A stretch of DNA of 64,000 nucleotides, from positions 310,001 to 374,000 of the forward strand of contig NC_019957.1 in NCBI RefSeq assembly GCF_000328565.1. Direction: 5' to 3'. Every line of letters starts with the position of its first letter. The first letter of the stretch is position 1. This DNA is from Mycobacterium sp. JS623. Lineage in GTDB: Bacteria > Actinomycetota > Actinomycetes > Mycobacteriales > Mycobacteriaceae. This document shows, in pieces, positions 43,797 through 54,413 of the stretch. The position numbers were made by a program, and so were the translations under genes. A model generated the notes under the pieces. That model saw only the letters and a list, made by a program, of their open reading frames with translations. It did not search any database and was not told where the DNA came from.

Positions 43797-45866
43797 ATGG
43801 TGCTGTGCACGCGAAATGAGAGAGCGGAGTCGGGGAAGCCGCAAGCCCCAACGGCGTCCCGTGGACCATTGCGGCCCGTGGAAATGGCCCAGGCCGCCGT
43901 GATGGCTGCACTATGTGCAGCCACTTCGATCCTGTCCGCGTTAGTTCCTGTGATCGCTGGACTATCCGTGCTGGGGACCGTCCCGATGGGGTTGCTCGCG
44001 TACCGCTACCGCTTCCGCGCCTTCGTTGGCGGCACAGTGGCAGGAAGCGTGATCGCGTTCGTGGCGGCAGGAAACGGTGGATTGAGCACGGTCTTGAGCT
44101 GCGCCTACATCGGTGGCATCACCGGTGTCGTCAAGCGCCGGGGGCGGGGGCTGACGACCGTGTTAGTTGTGTCGCTGGTGGCGGGCATGCTGGCCGGTGT
44201 CGCATCGGTGGCGACGCTGATGGTGCTGTCGAGGCTGCGCGAGCTGGCGTTCGCATCGATGCGCGCCAACGTCGACGGTATCTCGGCGGTGATGGGCCAC
44301 GTCCCCGGCTTGCACGGCGCCGCCAACTGGATCAAGCGAACTTTCGAGACGTGCCTTCACTTCTGGCCGTGGATCGTCGGCGGCGCGACGGCTACGGGTG
44401 TGGTCGGTACTACGGTCGTCGGGTGGTGGGCGCTGTCGCGGGTGTTACGTCGGCTGGGGGAGATCCCCGACACACACAAGTTGGATGTCCCCTCGGAGTC
44501 CGCACCGATCGCACCCGTACCGGTAGTGCTGCGCGAGGTGACATTCCGCTACCCGGGAATGGACTTTGATGCTGTTGGTCCCCTGACCGAACGTGTCAGT
44601 CCCGGTGAGCACGTCGCCGTCACCGGCGCGAACGGCTCGGGCAAAACCACGCTGATGCTGGTCCTGGCGGGCCGCGATCCCGCCACGGGCACGATCGAAC
44701 GCCCCGGGGCAATCGGGCTCGGCCAATTCGGGGGAACTGCGGTGATCTTGCAGCATCCGGAGAGTCAGGTGCTGGGCAGTCGAGTCGCGGATGACGTGGT
44801 GTGGGGGTTGCCCGCCGGACACCGCACTGAGGTGGGCCGCTTGCTCGCCGAAGTCGGTTTGGAGGGATTTGCCGACCGCGACACCGGCGGCCTGTCCGGC
44901 GGGGAACTCCAACGGCTGGCTGTCGCGGCCGCGTTGGCGCGCGAACCATCACTGCTCATCGCCGATGAAGTGACGTCGATGATTGACCAGCGGGGACGAG
45001 ACGACGTGCTGTCGGTGTTCTCCAACCTCGCCGGCCGGCGGCGGATGGCATTGGTGCACATCACCCACTACAACGCCGAGGCCGAGACCGCGGACCGCAT
45101 GATCGCGCTCACAGGGCGAGAACCGACACATGAGGCGGACATGATTGACACGGTTGCCCCGCCAATCGCCAACGGCCCGATCGGTCACACCGAGACCGGT
45201 CCGCTGCTCGAAATCGACGGCGTCGGCCATGAATACGGCCGTGGCACCCCTTGGGCCGCAACGGCGTTGCGCAAAGTCGATCTCAAGATAGAGGAGGGCG
45301 ACGGTGTGCTGATCCACGGTGGCAACGGATCGGGGAAGTCGACGCTGGCATGGATCATGGCCGGGCTGACCATACCGACCGAGGGCGCTTGTCTGCTCGA
45401 CGGCAGGCCGGTGTCGAATCAAGTTGGCGCGGTGGCAATCTCGTTTCAGGCTGCACGTCTACAGCTCATGCGCGGCAGAGTTGATCACGAGGTCGCGTCG
45501 GCCGCGGGATTCTCACCTGAAGACGCCGATAGAGTGACCTCGGCGCTCGCCGGCGTCGGGTTGGACCCCGAATTGGCGCAGCGGCGAGTGGACCAACTCA
45601 GCGGCGGGCAGATGCGTCGGGTGGTGCTGGCAGGACTGCTTTCTCGCGCACCGCGCGCTCTTGTACTCGACGAACCCCTGGCCGGACTCGACGCCGCTGG
45701 CCAGCGCTCTTTGGTGCAGATGCTGCACGGGCTGCGACGCGCCGGGCTGACGGTAGTCGTCATCTCCCATGATTTCTCCGGATTGGGCGATCTGTGCCCA
45801 CGGGTGTTACATCTACATGCCGGCACAGTGGACTACGCGACCCTGGCCGGTAGGGGCAACTCATGA
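43797..45866 (+). CDS. ECF transporter: S-component/double ATPase fusion
   Basis: 689 residues, the layout of M. tuberculosis Rv2326c. About residues 28-215 are six membrane helices (DUF2232-like S-component). Two ABC ATPase domains follow: first [23 protein letters not shown]; second [24 protein letters not shown]. Energy-coupling factor systems import vitamins or metals with an EcfT subunit, supplied by the next gene, which overlaps by ATGA. The start may be ATG 43797 or ATG 43884. Substrate is unknown. Confidence 0.9.
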   Translation: MVLCTRNERAESGKPQAPTASRGPLRPVEMAQAAVMAALCAATSILSALVPVIAGLSVLGTVPMGLLAYRYRFRAFVGGTVAGSVIAFVAAGNGGLSTVLSCAYIGGITGVVKRRGRGLTTVLVVSLVAGMLAGVASVATLMVLSRLRELAFASMRANVDGISAVMGHVPGLHGAANWIKRTFETCLHFWPWIVGGATATGVVGTTVVGWWALSRVLRRLGEIPDTHKLDVPSESAPIAPVPVVLREVTFRYPGMDFDAVGPLTERVSPGEHVAVTGANGSGKTTLMLVLAGRDPATGTIERPGAIGLGQFGGTAVILQHPESQVLGSRVADDVVWGLPAGHRTEVGRLLAEVGLEGFADRDTGGLSGGELQRLAVAAALAREPSLLIADEVTSMIDQRGRDDVLSVFSNLAGRRRMALVHITHYNAEAETADRMIALTGREPTHEADMIDTVAPPIANGPIGHTETGPLLEIDGVGHEYGRGTPWAATALRKVDLKIEEGDGVLIHGGNGSGKSTLAWIMAGLTIPTEGACLLDGRPVSNQVGAVAISFQAARLQLMRGRVDHEVASAAGFSPEDADRVTSALAGVGLDPELAQRRVDQLSGGQMRRVVLAGLLSRAPRALVLDEPLAGLDAAGQRSLVQMLHGLRRAGLTVVVISHDFSGLGDLCPRVLHLHAGTVDYATLAGRGNS

Positions 45867-46702
45867 CGGACGACGAACCGCGGCAGAACCGGCCCCTTGT
45901 CGTGCTGCGCGCGGTACCGGGACTCTCCCCGATCCACGACCTCTGGGCGGGCACCAAACTCATCACCGCATTGGCGGTTTCAGCACTGCTGGCTAGCTAT
46001 CCGGGATGGGCACCGATCGCACTGACCGCCGCATTGTTGATCGTCGCCGCGCGACTGGCGCACATTCCGCGGGGCGTGCTGCCGTCGGTACCGCGCTGGT
46101 TGTGGATCACCGCCGTGCTGGCCGCAGCGATGTCGGCGCTGGCCGGCGGCAGCCCCTTCGTCGACGTCGGCCCGTTCACTGTCGGGCTCGGCGGCCTGTT
46201 GGACGTATTGCGGTTCGCATCGCTCACCGGCGTTATGCTCGGACTCGCCGGCATGGTTTCGTGGACCACTAACGTCGCCGATGTCGCGCCAGCGCTTGCC
46301 GTCCTGGGTCGTCCCCTACGGTTAATGCGCATTCCCATTGACGAGTGGGCGGTGGCCACTGCGTTGGCGATGCGCGCGTTCCCGATGCTTCTCGAGGAGT
46401 TCCGGATCCTCTACGCCGCTCGGCGGCTGCGGCCCAAACCACCCCCGCCGGCTACCTGGCGGGCACGTATCCGCGTCTGGGGAGTAAACATCACCGACGT
46501 ACTGGCCGCCGCGATCACGGTAGCGCTGCGACGCGCCGACGAGATGGGTGACGCGATCACCGCCCGGGGCGGCACCGGCCAAATCTCGGCAATGCCGTCG
46601 CGGCCTCAAACCCGCGACTGGGTGGCTCTGTCGGTGGTAGCGCTGGTGTGTGGCGCCGCGCTGATCGCTGAACTCATGCTCTTCCCCACGACGATGCACT
46701 AA
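45863..46702 (+). CDS. ECF transporter transmembrane subunit EcfT (CbiQ-like)
   Basis: 279 residues with about five membrane helices ([41 protein letters not shown] and a C-terminal pair) and the EcfT cytoplasmic motif in [15 protein letters not shown], with the Ala-Arg-Gly coupling signature. It connects the ATPases with the S-component. Its ATG overlaps the stop of the fusion gene by 4 bases (ATGA 45863-45866), so translation is coupled. Homologous to the Rv2325c position. Confidence 0.9.
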   Translation: MTDDEPRQNRPLVVLRAVPGLSPIHDLWAGTKLITALAVSALLASYPGWAPIALTAALLIVAARLAHIPRGVLPSVPRWLWITAVLAAAMSALAGGSPFVDVGPFTVGLGGLLDVLRFASLTGVMLGLAGMVSWTTNVADVAPALAVLGRPLRLMRIPIDEWAVATALAMRAFPMLLEEFRILYAARRLRPKPPPPATWRARIRVWGVNITDVLAAAITVALRRADEMGDAITARGGTGQISAMPSRPQTRDWVALSVVALVCGAALIAELMLFPTTMH

Positions 46703-46969
46703 ACAAGCCGCGATCAAATTGCAATTCGGTGCTCTGGGCCCCAAACCCGTTGCGGCGTTCGTGCCAGCCGGACTGGCGCTAAACCGGCCAGTCGCCGAGT
46801 CAGGGTGAGGTAAATCAGAACCGGGCAGTGGTCGAACGCCACACCAGCCAAGACGGTTCGACCACAGCCGACGCCGAGGGTTACCACGCCTGCACATGCG
46901 GCTGACCCTCGCAGTGGCGGTCGTACGATTGCTGCACCTCACCGCCGCGGTCGTCATCCGCGAGCAAAT
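46703..46969. other. Gap without gene
   Basis: About 270 bases after the transporter operon; I see no gene and no strong terminator. Confidence 0.4.
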
Positions 46970-47159
46970 ATGGCGACGGCGCTGGCCGACTTGATCCGGC
47001 CGGGAGCTGCGGCGGCTGACGATCTGCGCGGCTCCCGATTGTGATGCCGCCGTACTGGGCTTGTCGCGCAACCGATCCCGCATCTTCTGCGACACCGGCA
47101 ACTGCGGCAGCCTCCAGCATGTCGCGAACGGCGTGCGAGGGAGGCGTAGCGCACGCTAG
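46970..47159 (+). pseudogene. CGNR zinc-finger fragment
   Basis: MATALADLIR is followed, after a frame change, by RELRRLTICAAPDCDAAVLG and LSRNRSRIFCDTGNCGSLQH. This is the C-terminal zinc finger of a paralogue of the gene at 42902 (MAMALADLIR, CAAPHC, LSRNRSRIFCDTGNCGNRLH). The N-terminal domain is missing, and the CGNR core reads CGSL, so the diagnostic motif itself has mutated. Confidence 0.75.
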
Positions 47160-47170
47160 CGTCGATTGCC

Positions 47171-48421
47171 ATGCGCGACGGGCGGCGTGACCTCGACATC
47201 GTGATCTATGGGGCCACCGGTTTCGTCGGCAGGCTGACCGCTGAGTACCTCGCCAAAGCACGGCCGGATATCCGCGTCGGGTTGGCCGGCCGGTCTGCTG
47301 ACCGGCTGCGCGCCGTCCGGCACTCGCTCGGCGCCGCCGCACAGAGCTGGCCGCTGATCGTGGCCGATCTGTCACAACCGGCAGCGCTGGAGGCGATGGC
47401 GGACCAAGCCCGGGTGGTGATCAGTGCGGTGGGGCCCTACAGCAGACGTGGTTTGCCGGTCGTGGCGGCCTGCGCTGCATCTGGGACCGACTATGTGGAT
47501 TTGACGGGCGAGGTTCCGTTCGTCCGCCAGAGCATCGACGGGCACCACAAGCAGGCCGCCGACAACGGTGTCCGCATCGTGCACTCCTGCGGATTCGATT
47601 CGATTCCTTCGGATTTGAATGTCTATGCCCTACACCGCCGCATCCTTGACGACGACGCAGGCGAATTGGGCGAGACCACCTTCGTTTTGCGTGGGTACTC
47701 GGGCGGCTTCAGTGGCGGCACGGTGGGCACGATGGTCGAACTGATGCAAATCGGCTGGGGCGATCCCACGATGCGGCGGTTGCTCGAGGATCCGTACAGC
47801 CTCAGTCCTGACCGCAGTGCCGAGCCCGAACTCGGGCCTCAGCAGGATCTGCCGTTGCGCAGGGGGACAGACATTGCGCCCGAGCTCACGGGATTGTGGA
47901 TGTGCGGGTATCTGATGGCGCTTTACAACACTCGGTGTGTGCGGCGAACCAACGCGCTGCTCAACTGGGCTTATGGTCGCCGGTTGCGCTACACCGAGAC
48001 GTTGAGCATGGGTTCGTCCTTCGCCGCGCCCGCCTTCGCGGCGTGGGGCAACGTGGGCCTCGTCAGCGCCGCCCGATTCGGCGGCGGGTACTTGGGGTTG
48101 CTCCCTCCTGAGCTGCTCAAGAGAATCATGCCGCCGTCGGACACCGGCTACAACAAAGGTTCGCGGGGCTACTACAAGGTCGAGACCTACACCACGACGA
48201 CGCGCGGGGCGCGGTATGTGGCCACGATGACTCAGCAGGGCGACCCCGGCTATGCGGCCACAGCGGCCATGGTGGGTGAGAGCGCGATTGCCCTTGCCTG
48301 CCAACGGGATCGATTGCCCGACAGGTTGGGTGTGCTGACGCCGGCTGCGGCGATGGGCGATGTGCTGTTGGCGCGGCTACCCGCCGCCGGAGTGACGATC
48401 AACACCGCCCGCCTGAACTGA
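47171..48421 (+). CDS. Saccharopine dehydrogenase-like (trans-acting enoyl reductase family) protein
   Basis: 416 residues. The Rossmann motif is IYGATGFVGRLTAEYL (about 11-26), with GLAGRSADRL for NADP binding, and SAVGPYSRRGLPVVAACAAS and HSCGFDSIPSDL conserved. This is the family of Rv2449c and the trans-acting enoyl reductase Rv2953 that completes phthiocerol/phenolphthiocerol lipids. The window has no polyketide synthase, so the partner is unknown. Start ATG 47171 lies just after the CGNR remnant. Confidence 0.88.
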   Translation: MRDGRRDLDIVIYGATGFVGRLTAEYLAKARPDIRVGLAGRSADRLRAVRHSLGAAAQSWPLIVADLSQPAALEAMADQARVVISAVGPYSRRGLPVVAACAASGTDYVDLTGEVPFVRQSIDGHHKQAADNGVRIVHSCGFDSIPSDLNVYALHRRILDDDAGELGETTFVLRGYSGGFSGGTVGTMVELMQIGWGDPTMRRLLEDPYSLSPDRSAEPELGPQQDLPLRRGTDIAPELTGLWMCGYLMALYNTRCVRRTNALLNWAYGRRLRYTETLSMGSSFAAPAFAAWGNVGLVSAARFGGGYLGLLPPELLKRIMPPSDTGYNKGSRGYYKVETYTTTTRGARYVATMTQQGDPGYAATAAMVGESAIALACQRDRLPDRLGVLTPAAAMGDVLLARLPAAGVTINTARLN

Positions 48422-48433
48422 CAGCCTTGGGGG

Positions 48434-50494
48434 TCAGGGCATGTAGAAGCCGCGGATCCGGTGGTACCGGCCGCGTCCGAGCAGCGCGTTGGCTGCCTGC
48501 AAGCCCGACATCACAGCGGCCTCGATGCATCCGGCATTGATGCCGGAATCGGTCCAATCGCCCGCCAAAACGAGGTTGTCATAACCACTTTCATCCGACC
48601 GCAGACGATACTTATCCGAGCCGGGAACTGACTGCACGTACCGATCTGAGGGATCGATGTTGACGCTGACGTGCTGGGTGTTCAACGCGGAGATGCCCCG
48701 GTGGCCGTTTGCCCCGCACAGCAGGTGCCACCCGAACCCTTGTTCGGTCATCGCGCCCGGTAGGTACAGCCCCACATGCCGGTCGAGGTAACCGACAGCC
48801 TGGGTAAGCACACGCCGCCGGCACTGGCCGACATAGTCGGCGTGGTCGTCGGTGGTCGGCCACTCCGCGTCCAGGGCGCCACAGAAGTACGCGACAGTTC
48901 GTGGGCGAAAGTGTTCGGGCCACTCCTCGGCCCACAACGTCTGCGGCATCGACGCCCAGGTATCGAAGGGCGCAACATAGCCGCTGGTGGTGACGCCCGG
49001 GCTGGCCCACCCCAGCGCCGACTCGTCGGGCTGCAGCCACAGTTGGAATGCCTGGGTGGCAACGGTGCGCACATGCGTCGTCATCTCGCGCCATTCCGGA
49101 CTGTCGGCGATGATTTCCGGCGCCACCAGCTCGACCATGCCGAGCGATACGGCCAGCACGACGTGATCGAAGTCGATACCTCGTCGCAGCAGCCTCGTCT
49201 CGGCATCCTCGCGCTGACCGAAATATGATTCCAGGTCATCGAATCCGGCTTTTGCGTCGATTTGGTCGGCCAGCGGGGTATTCGGGAATATCGGAAGGCC
49301 GCCGATCCTGGTGAGCGGTTCGTAGTGGTCGACACCGTCGGCAAGCCCCACCTGCCGACCGATTGTGATCGCGTCGATGACCTGGCGGCGGTCGTCCAGA
49401 TGCAACGCGTCAACGCGATGGAAGAATTCGAACTGGACACCGCGCCTTCGCAGCGCCTGATAAAGCGGTGCGATCACGACGTCGCCCATTCCGGCGGTCA
49501 TCTTCCAGAAGAAGGCACCCTTGTACTGGAAAAGTGCGATGCCGGTGAGCAATACGGCCAACCCCGCAGCGAACGCAGGGCGCTCGTAGTCACCGTCCTC
49601 GTAGCCGAACACCATGTCGTACAGGCCACGCACCAGCGGAAAGTCCAGCACATCGGGGTGGGCGCCGTGACGCAGAATCCACGCGCCGTAGTCCTCATCG
49701 TTGATGGCTCGGAAACCTCGAGGGTCGGTGACCAAGCTGTCGGCGATCAATCCACGCACCGTTGCGGTAAGAAGCGATATCAGCAGCCAGAATCGTTTCT
49801 GGTCGGGTCGGCGCTCGTATTCGATCGCTTGGCGCACAGCGTCGAGGGGCCCCCCGAGCAGTCCGGCCCGAATCGCCTCGGGCGGAAGGGGATTGGCCAA
49901 TTCCGCCAGCGTGGCGAGCACTCCGCGCTGGATCACTTCAAGCCAGCGTGTCGACGTGGCGTCAGGGGAGGTAGACAAGACGAGGGGACCAGCGGCCGTC
50001 TCGATCAGCGAGTCGGAGAAGTCCAGTATCAGCTGCAAGGCCCGTCGTAGGAATCCGATCACGGTCAGTTCCCGGCCTGTCGCGTGCGGCTCACCGGGCA
50101 GCTCGTCGTTGCGGGCGAAGCGTCCCGTCCACACCAGCCAGTCATCGCCTGACCGATCCGCCATACCGAGGTTGTCCGCCGGAATCAGCGCCTGATCCCA
50201 GCTGCGGATGGGTGCGGCGGGATCCGTTGTGGCACGGTCGAGTTCGGCGTAGCACTCACGAAGAAGCGCGAAGGCGTTCTCGTAGGAACCCAGCCAGACG
50301 TGCAGGCCGTGCTCCTCGATCCGTCCGTGTTGCCCGCGGCTGGAGGCAGCCTTGCCGCCCAATCGCCATCCGCGCTGATACACGGTGATCGACTCGATAC
50401 GATCGCGCCAGCCGGGTTCTGACAGCCGCCATGCGGCGCTCAGGCCGGCCATGCCTCCGCCGAGGATGGCCACCCGTCCGCGGGGCCGCCTCAC
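48434..50494 (-). CDS. FAD-dependent amine oxidase/desaturase-like oxidoreductase
   Basis: 686 residues. FAD-binding ILGGGMAGLSAAWRL (about 9-23) and YQRGWRLGGKAASSRG, then the C-terminal FAD motif LVLAGDWTDSGINAGCIEAA followed by VMSGLQAANAL. This is the layout of phytoene/carotenoid desaturases, hydroxysqualene dehydroxylase and related flavoproteins, though longer than most. Its GTG/ATG start overlaps the stop of the cyclase-AAA gene by 4 bases. Together with the polyprenyl diphosphate synthase at 56627 it suggests isoprenoid modification; the substrate is unknown. Confidence 0.87.
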   Translation of the reverse strand: MRRPRGRVAILGGGMAGLSAAWRLSEPGWRDRIESITVYQRGWRLGGKAASSRGQHGRIEEHGLHVWLGSYENAFALLRECYAELDRATTDPAAPIRSWDQALIPADNLGMADRSGDDWLVWTGRFARNDELPGEPHATGRELTVIGFLRRALQLILDFSDSLIETAAGPLVLSTSPDATSTRWLEVIQRGVLATLAELANPLPPEAIRAGLLGGPLDAVRQAIEYERRPDQKRFWLLISLLTATVRGLIADSLVTDPRGFRAINDEDYGAWILRHGAHPDVLDFPLVRGLYDMVFGYEDGDYERPAFAAGLAVLLTGIALFQYKGAFFWKMTAGMGDVVIAPLYQALRRRGVQFEFFHRVDALHLDDRRQVIDAITIGRQVGLADGVDHYEPLTRIGGLPIFPNTPLADQIDAKAGFDDLESYFGQREDAETRLLRRGIDFDHVVLAVSLGMVELVAPEIIADSPEWREMTTHVRTVATQAFQLWLQPDESALGWASPGVTTSGYVAPFDTWASMPQTLWAEEWPEHFRPRTVAYFCGALDAEWPTTDDHADYVGQCRRRVLTQAVGYLDRHVGLYLPGAMTEQGFGWHLLCGANGHRGISALNTQHVSVNIDPSDRYVQSVPGSDKYRLRSDESGYDNLVLAGDWTDSGINAGCIEAAVMSGLQAANALLGRGRYHRIRGFYMP

Positions 50495-53400
50495 CCGAGC
50501 AGCGCTCGCGCGCGCGCGAGCTCAGGCCAAGTTTGGTCCTCTGGAAATCGGCTCAGCGCGTCGACCAGCGCCGCCCGCGCGGGCTCACCGAGTAGCTCGA
50601 AATCATCTGCGGCGGCGCGTAATTCGAATACATGGACGCCTTGGGTTTGCGCTAGCTCAATGGCGGACCGCAGGCCCGCGTGCCGGGCTTGCGGGTCGTC
50701 ATACGTTAGAGCCCTGATACGCAGCAAGTCCGCGTCGTACATGCGAAAGCCGGTTTCATCTGCCATCTGGAGCGCGAGCTCTACGCGTTCGCGCGCCGCG
50801 TCCTTCATGCCGGCGGCGTTGAGCACCCGCGCCAAGGCGGCGTCGTACGACCCGAGAAACGCCTTCCTGCCGATCGCGCGCCACGCCTCGACGACCGCGG
50901 TCAGGTTGCCGATATGCTCCTGCAATGCAGCTGGTTCGGCTGTACCCGCAACGAGCGCGGCGCGCGCTGCCAACGAGGCCTTGTTGCACGTTGCGATCCC
51001 GACCCATTCGTCGAAGCCGTTCTGCTCACCAAGGCGGGCGACCTCTTCGGTCAGTTCGGCGGCGCGATCAAATTGGCCGGCTTCGCTGCGTATCCCTGTT
51101 TCTATCGCCCGCCCATAGCACAGGGTGAACGCGCCATGCGGGAAGGGCAGCTTTTCGCACCGGCGGTCCATCTGCGCGAAGGCGGTCTCTACGCCCGCCA
51201 GGTCGCCCTGCATGAATCGCGTAAGCGCGACAAAGCTATACATCGCCGCCAACGGGTCATTGGGCGCGAACCACGCCCCTTCGATTTCCGGCGACCCGAT
51301 GTGATCGAGTTCGGCCGCGGCTGCCTCCAGCGTGGCCCGGGCCGTGTGGTACTGGCCGCGGAACACTGCCAGCGCGCCGCGCGACGCGTCGTTGGCCACC
51401 CGGTACCACTCCGGCATGTCCTCAAGCGTCATCCTGAGCGCCTCCACCAACTGTGTCGCTCGGTGGAGGTCGCCAACCGCGCCGTAGTAGCTCCACAGGG
51501 CGCTGAAAGTCGCGAACATCTCCGGAGTCGGCTCGTCTCCGATGAGCTGCAGGCACCGTTCGAACTCGGCGGCTGCCTCCGTACTTGCGTGGCCCGCTGC
51601 CGCCGAGGTGAGGAACCCGCGCTCCAGGCGAACGGCAACCTCGCGCCGATCGCGCGCCTGATTAGCCGCGAGCCGCTCGATGTTCTCCAGTGCACGGGTG
51701 AGGTGGGCGCGGGCCTCGCCGAGCGCGCCGCGCTGCCGGGCGTTGGCAGAGGCTTTCTGGTAGGCCGATGCTGCCTCGTCGAACCGCGCGGCTTGCTGGT
51801 AGTGGTGCGCTACCAGCGGCCATTCCGGGGCCCCGTCGGCCGCCGTCGCGACGAGCGCATCTGCGATTCGACTGTGCAGTCTGCGCCGAAGACTCGGCGG
51901 CGACAGCTCTGCGGCCACCTCGCGCAGAAGCTCGTGGTGGAAGCGCCAGCTGTCTTTGCCGACCGGCTGGAGCACCCGGCCACGCCCGAGCTCCTGGAGC
52001 ACATCGTCGACCTGGTGCTTGCTCAGCTCGACCACGGATGACAGCAGGCGTCGATCGAAACGGCTGCCGATGAGCGCGGCCGCCTCGACTACGAAGAGCG
52101 CATCCGTGCTCGACCGCAGGCGGGCGAACAACGCTTCATAGAGAGTGTCGGGTACTAGAGTGGACTCGGCGGCATCGGAGGAGTGCTCCTTGAGCTTGGC
52201 CACAACTTCCTCGATAAACAGTGGGATGCCGTCGCAGCGGTCTCGCACCGCCTGTCGCGCGTCCGGTGGCATCCCCGGATCCAGTGCCAGGATCAGTTTG
52301 TCGGCTTCGGCGTCGCTGAGAGGCTCCAAGTCGAACACCTCGGTATTGCCGGGCAGTGCCGGAAGCTGGCGCCCGGTGATGACCACGAGCAGCCGGCCGC
52401 TGTCCTCACGAAGTAGCGCCCGCACTACCTCGATGGTGTCCTCATCGAACCAGTGCATGTCTTCGGCCAGCACCAGCCCGGGTCCTGTTCCCAGGCACGC
52501 CAACAGATATTCGTGAATGCCCTCTGCGATCTGTTCGTACAGCTTTCCGCCGCCGGCGCGAACGGGTTCATAGCCGCTCTCCGGATCGATGCCAAGGACG
52601 GGCGCCAATAGCGGGACGATCGCGGCCGGGTCCAACGAGCGCTTCCGGACCTCGGCCTCCAGCCGGCGAATGCGGTCCGCCGCATCCGATTTGCGCTTGA
52701 ACCCGCACCGCACTTCCAGCATCCGCCGTACCGGGCGCAAACCGACATCGCTGTGAAATGGTGATCCGAACAGACCCAGCACGACAGCGCCGGCTTGTTC
52801 GGCCATGTCGACGGCGACATTGGCGAGGCGAGTCTTGCCGATCCCGCCCTCGCCCTGAAACGCGATTCCCGGCGTCGCCAGCGTGCCGGCCGTCGCCTCT
52901 GCCCAGCTTTTCCGAAGGGAGGCGAGCTCACGCTCCCGGCCGACCCAGAATCCGCGCGTGCTGGTCGCGGCGTCGCGTTCAGAGGCCACGCGGTAGTGGG
53001 CGACCAAACCTTCCACGCCCTTCACGGATTTCGGTGGCAGCGCTTCGAGTTCGAACGCATCCCGCACGAGCCGTTCAACGGTCTCGGAGATGACGACTGT
53101 CCCTGGCTCAGCGAGGTCGCATATTCGGGCGGCGAGGTTGGCCCCGAAACCGAAGACGTCATCGACGGCGGTGTCGAGGTAGACCAGTCCCCGATGAATA
53201 CCGACCCGCACGCTGATGTCGACCCCGAACCCTTTCTGCACCTGCTCGCTGAGCCTGCTGACCTGACGCACGATGTCGAGTCCGGCCCGCACCGCGCGGT
53301 GCACGTCGTTCTCGTGGGCTTTCGGGTGACCAAACACCGCCAGCAGCCCGTCACCATGCGTGGAGCCGATGTGTCCCTCGTAACGGTCGACGACCTCATG

Positions 53401-53685
53401 AGCGTGGTGGTGGTATCTACCGAGAACGGTGCGATAGAGCTCGGGTTCGATGCGGGTGGACAGCGCGGTGGAATCAACCAGGTCGGCGAACAGAATCGTC
53501 AGGCGACGGATCTCCCCGGTGTCTCCGGGGCTGGCAAGCAGTTCTTCTGCGTCAGCGTTGCTGCGGTCGACCGCCAGCACCTGCCCGGCCAGAGCGTCGG
53601 CAGTCGCCCGATCGCCTCTGTTGATCGCCTGCACAGCGCGGTCGAGCAACTCATCGATCGTGGGCTGGGTCACCGATGAACGCAC
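50491..53685 (-). CDS. Adenylate/guanylate cyclase-AAA ATPase-TPR regulator
   Basis: 1064 residues. About 55-235: class III cyclase domain (LFADLVDSTALSTRI with metal Asp; HIGSTHGDGLLAVFG; VGIHRGLVYLDT). The substrate-specifying Lys expected before GDG reads Ser-Thr-His, so cyclase activity may be unusual. About 260-560: AAA ATPase (GEGGIGKTRLAN; LVLAEDMHWFDEDTIEVV). The rest is TPR-like helices. It overlaps the flavoprotein gene by 4 bases and is first in that operon, so it probably senses or regulates the pathway. No DNA-binding domain is seen. Confidence 0.9.
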   Translation of the reverse strand: MRSSVTQPTIDELLDRAVQAINRGDRATADALAGQVLAVDRSNADAEELLASPGDTGEIRRLTILFADLVDSTALSTRIEPELYRTVLGRYHHHAHEVVDRYEGHIGSTHGDGLLAVFGHPKAHENDVHRAVRAGLDIVRQVSRLSEQVQKGFGVDISVRVGIHRGLVYLDTAVDDVFGFGANLAARICDLAEPGTVVISETVERLVRDAFELEALPPKSVKGVEGLVAHYRVASERDAATSTRGFWVGRERELASLRKSWAEATAGTLATPGIAFQGEGGIGKTRLANVAVDMAEQAGAVVLGLFGSPFHSDVGLRPVRRMLEVRCGFKRKSDAADRIRRLEAEVRKRSLDPAAIVPLLAPVLGIDPESGYEPVRAGGGKLYEQIAEGIHEYLLACLGTGPGLVLAEDMHWFDEDTIEVVRALLREDSGRLLVVITGRQLPALPGNTEVFDLEPLSDAEADKLILALDPGMPPDARQAVRDRCDGIPLFIEEVVAKLKEHSSDAAESTLVPDTLYEALFARLRSSTDALFVVEAAALIGSRFDRRLLSSVVELSKHQVDDVLQELGRGRVLQPVGKDSWRFHHELLREVAAELSPPSLRRRLHSRIADALVATAADGAPEWPLVAHHYQQAARFDEAASAYQKASANARQRGALGEARAHLTRALENIERLAANQARDRREVAVRLERGFLTSAAAGHASTEAAAEFERCLQLIGDEPTPEMFATFSALWSYYGAVGDLHRATQLVEALRMTLEDMPEWYRVANDASRGALAVFRGQYHTARATLEAAAAELDHIGSPEIEGAWFAPNDPLAAMYSFVALTRFMQGDLAGVETAFAQMDRRCEKLPFPHGAFTLCYGRAIETGIRSEAGQFDRAAELTEEVARLGEQNGFDEWVGIATCNKASLAARAALVAGTAEPAALQEHIGNLTAVVEAWRAIGRKAFLGSYDAALARVLNAAGMKDAARERVELALQMADETGFRMYDADLLRIRALTYDDPQARHAGLRSAIELAQTQGVHVFELRAAADDFELLGEPARAALVDALSRFPEDQTWPELARARALLG

Positions 53686-53715
53686 TCTGCGATTGTGGCT
53701 GGCATGTTGGGCCAG

Positions 53716-53894
53716 CTATGGCGGAAGTCTCCTGCGCCGCAAGGCCGTGAGCGCGGCCACCTCGAGAGCCCCGACTGCGTGGCCTCATCGATACATCCGG
53801 TGTTCATGCCCGAAACCGTTCCGTCGCTGACAAATACATGGTTTGTGTAACGTTCCCAACCGACAGATTTATCGGTCGGCGCCTGGTCGTTCAA
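53716..53894 (-). pseudogene. Flavoprotein C-terminal remnant
   Basis: Minus-strand codons read YTNHVFVSDGTVSGMNTGCI DEATQSGL (in two parts), matching the FAD motif of the flavoprotein at 48434 (NLVLAGDWTDSGINAGCIEA). After a small shift, EVAALTALRRRRLPP and TAG at 53716-53718 follow. It lies immediately upstream of the cyclase gene, so the operon may once have contained a second flavoprotein. Confidence 0.6.
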
Positions 53895-53900
53895 GATCTC

Positions 53901-54413
53901 TCACAGTCCGACGATGACCTCTTTGTCGGCGGGCGCAGCCGTGGGATTGGTCGCGTTCGTCAGGCGCACCGTTCCCGTGTAGTTCGCGCCGATGAAGCGT
54001 TGATCCTTGAGGACTACCCGGAACTCTGTGGCCTGTGCGGGTAGCAACTCCGGGTCGAAGCCGATCGAATATGCGGGAATCTTCGTTTGGGGTAAGCCGA
54101 CCCGACTGAACGCAGAGGCGGCCTGCAGGGTCCGCGGATAGCTCGTCGGGTCCACCGTGACCGGATCAGACGGCTGGGGCTCGTCGTCGGATGGTGCGGT
54201 CCACCATGGCCCGGAGATCGCGGCCTGAAGCACCGAAGCGCCAGTCCTCACCTGAAGATCGACGAGTTCGTGGATGATTCGCACCCAGGCGTCCAGCCCC
54301 CAGTCTCCGTCTTTGTCGGTTTTCGACGCGTTCTCCGTGATGGTCTTGAATTCGCGGAGATAGCCACGCGTCATGTCGGCGGCGTGCCCCATCCTGTTCT
54401 TCGGGCCGGTCAT
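53901..54413 (-). CDS. Uncharacterised protein, second gene of pair
   Basis: 170 residues, no signal peptide or membrane segment. The N-terminal half is helical with a conserved-looking DGDWGLDAWVRIIHELVDLQ; the C-terminal half is beta-rich (TEFRVVLKDQRFIGANYTGT) and may be a small sandwich domain similar in style to the 55941 product. Its start overlaps the stop of the 481-residue protein gene by 4 bases (ATGA), so the products are probably made in fixed ratio. I do not recognise the family. Confidence 0.75.
   Translation of the reverse strand: MTGPKNRMGHAADMTRGYLREFKTITENASKTDKDGDWGLDAWVRIIHELVDLQVRTGASVLQAAISGPWWTAPSDDEPQPSDPVTVDPTSYPRTLQAASAFSRVGLPQTKIPAYSIGFDPELLPAQATEFRVVLKDQRFIGANYTGTVRLTNATNPTAAPADKEVIVGL

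Noticed and set aside
48434..50494. Standard carotenoid or hopanoid cluster
   Set aside because: No phytoene/squalene synthase or cyclase is present in the window.
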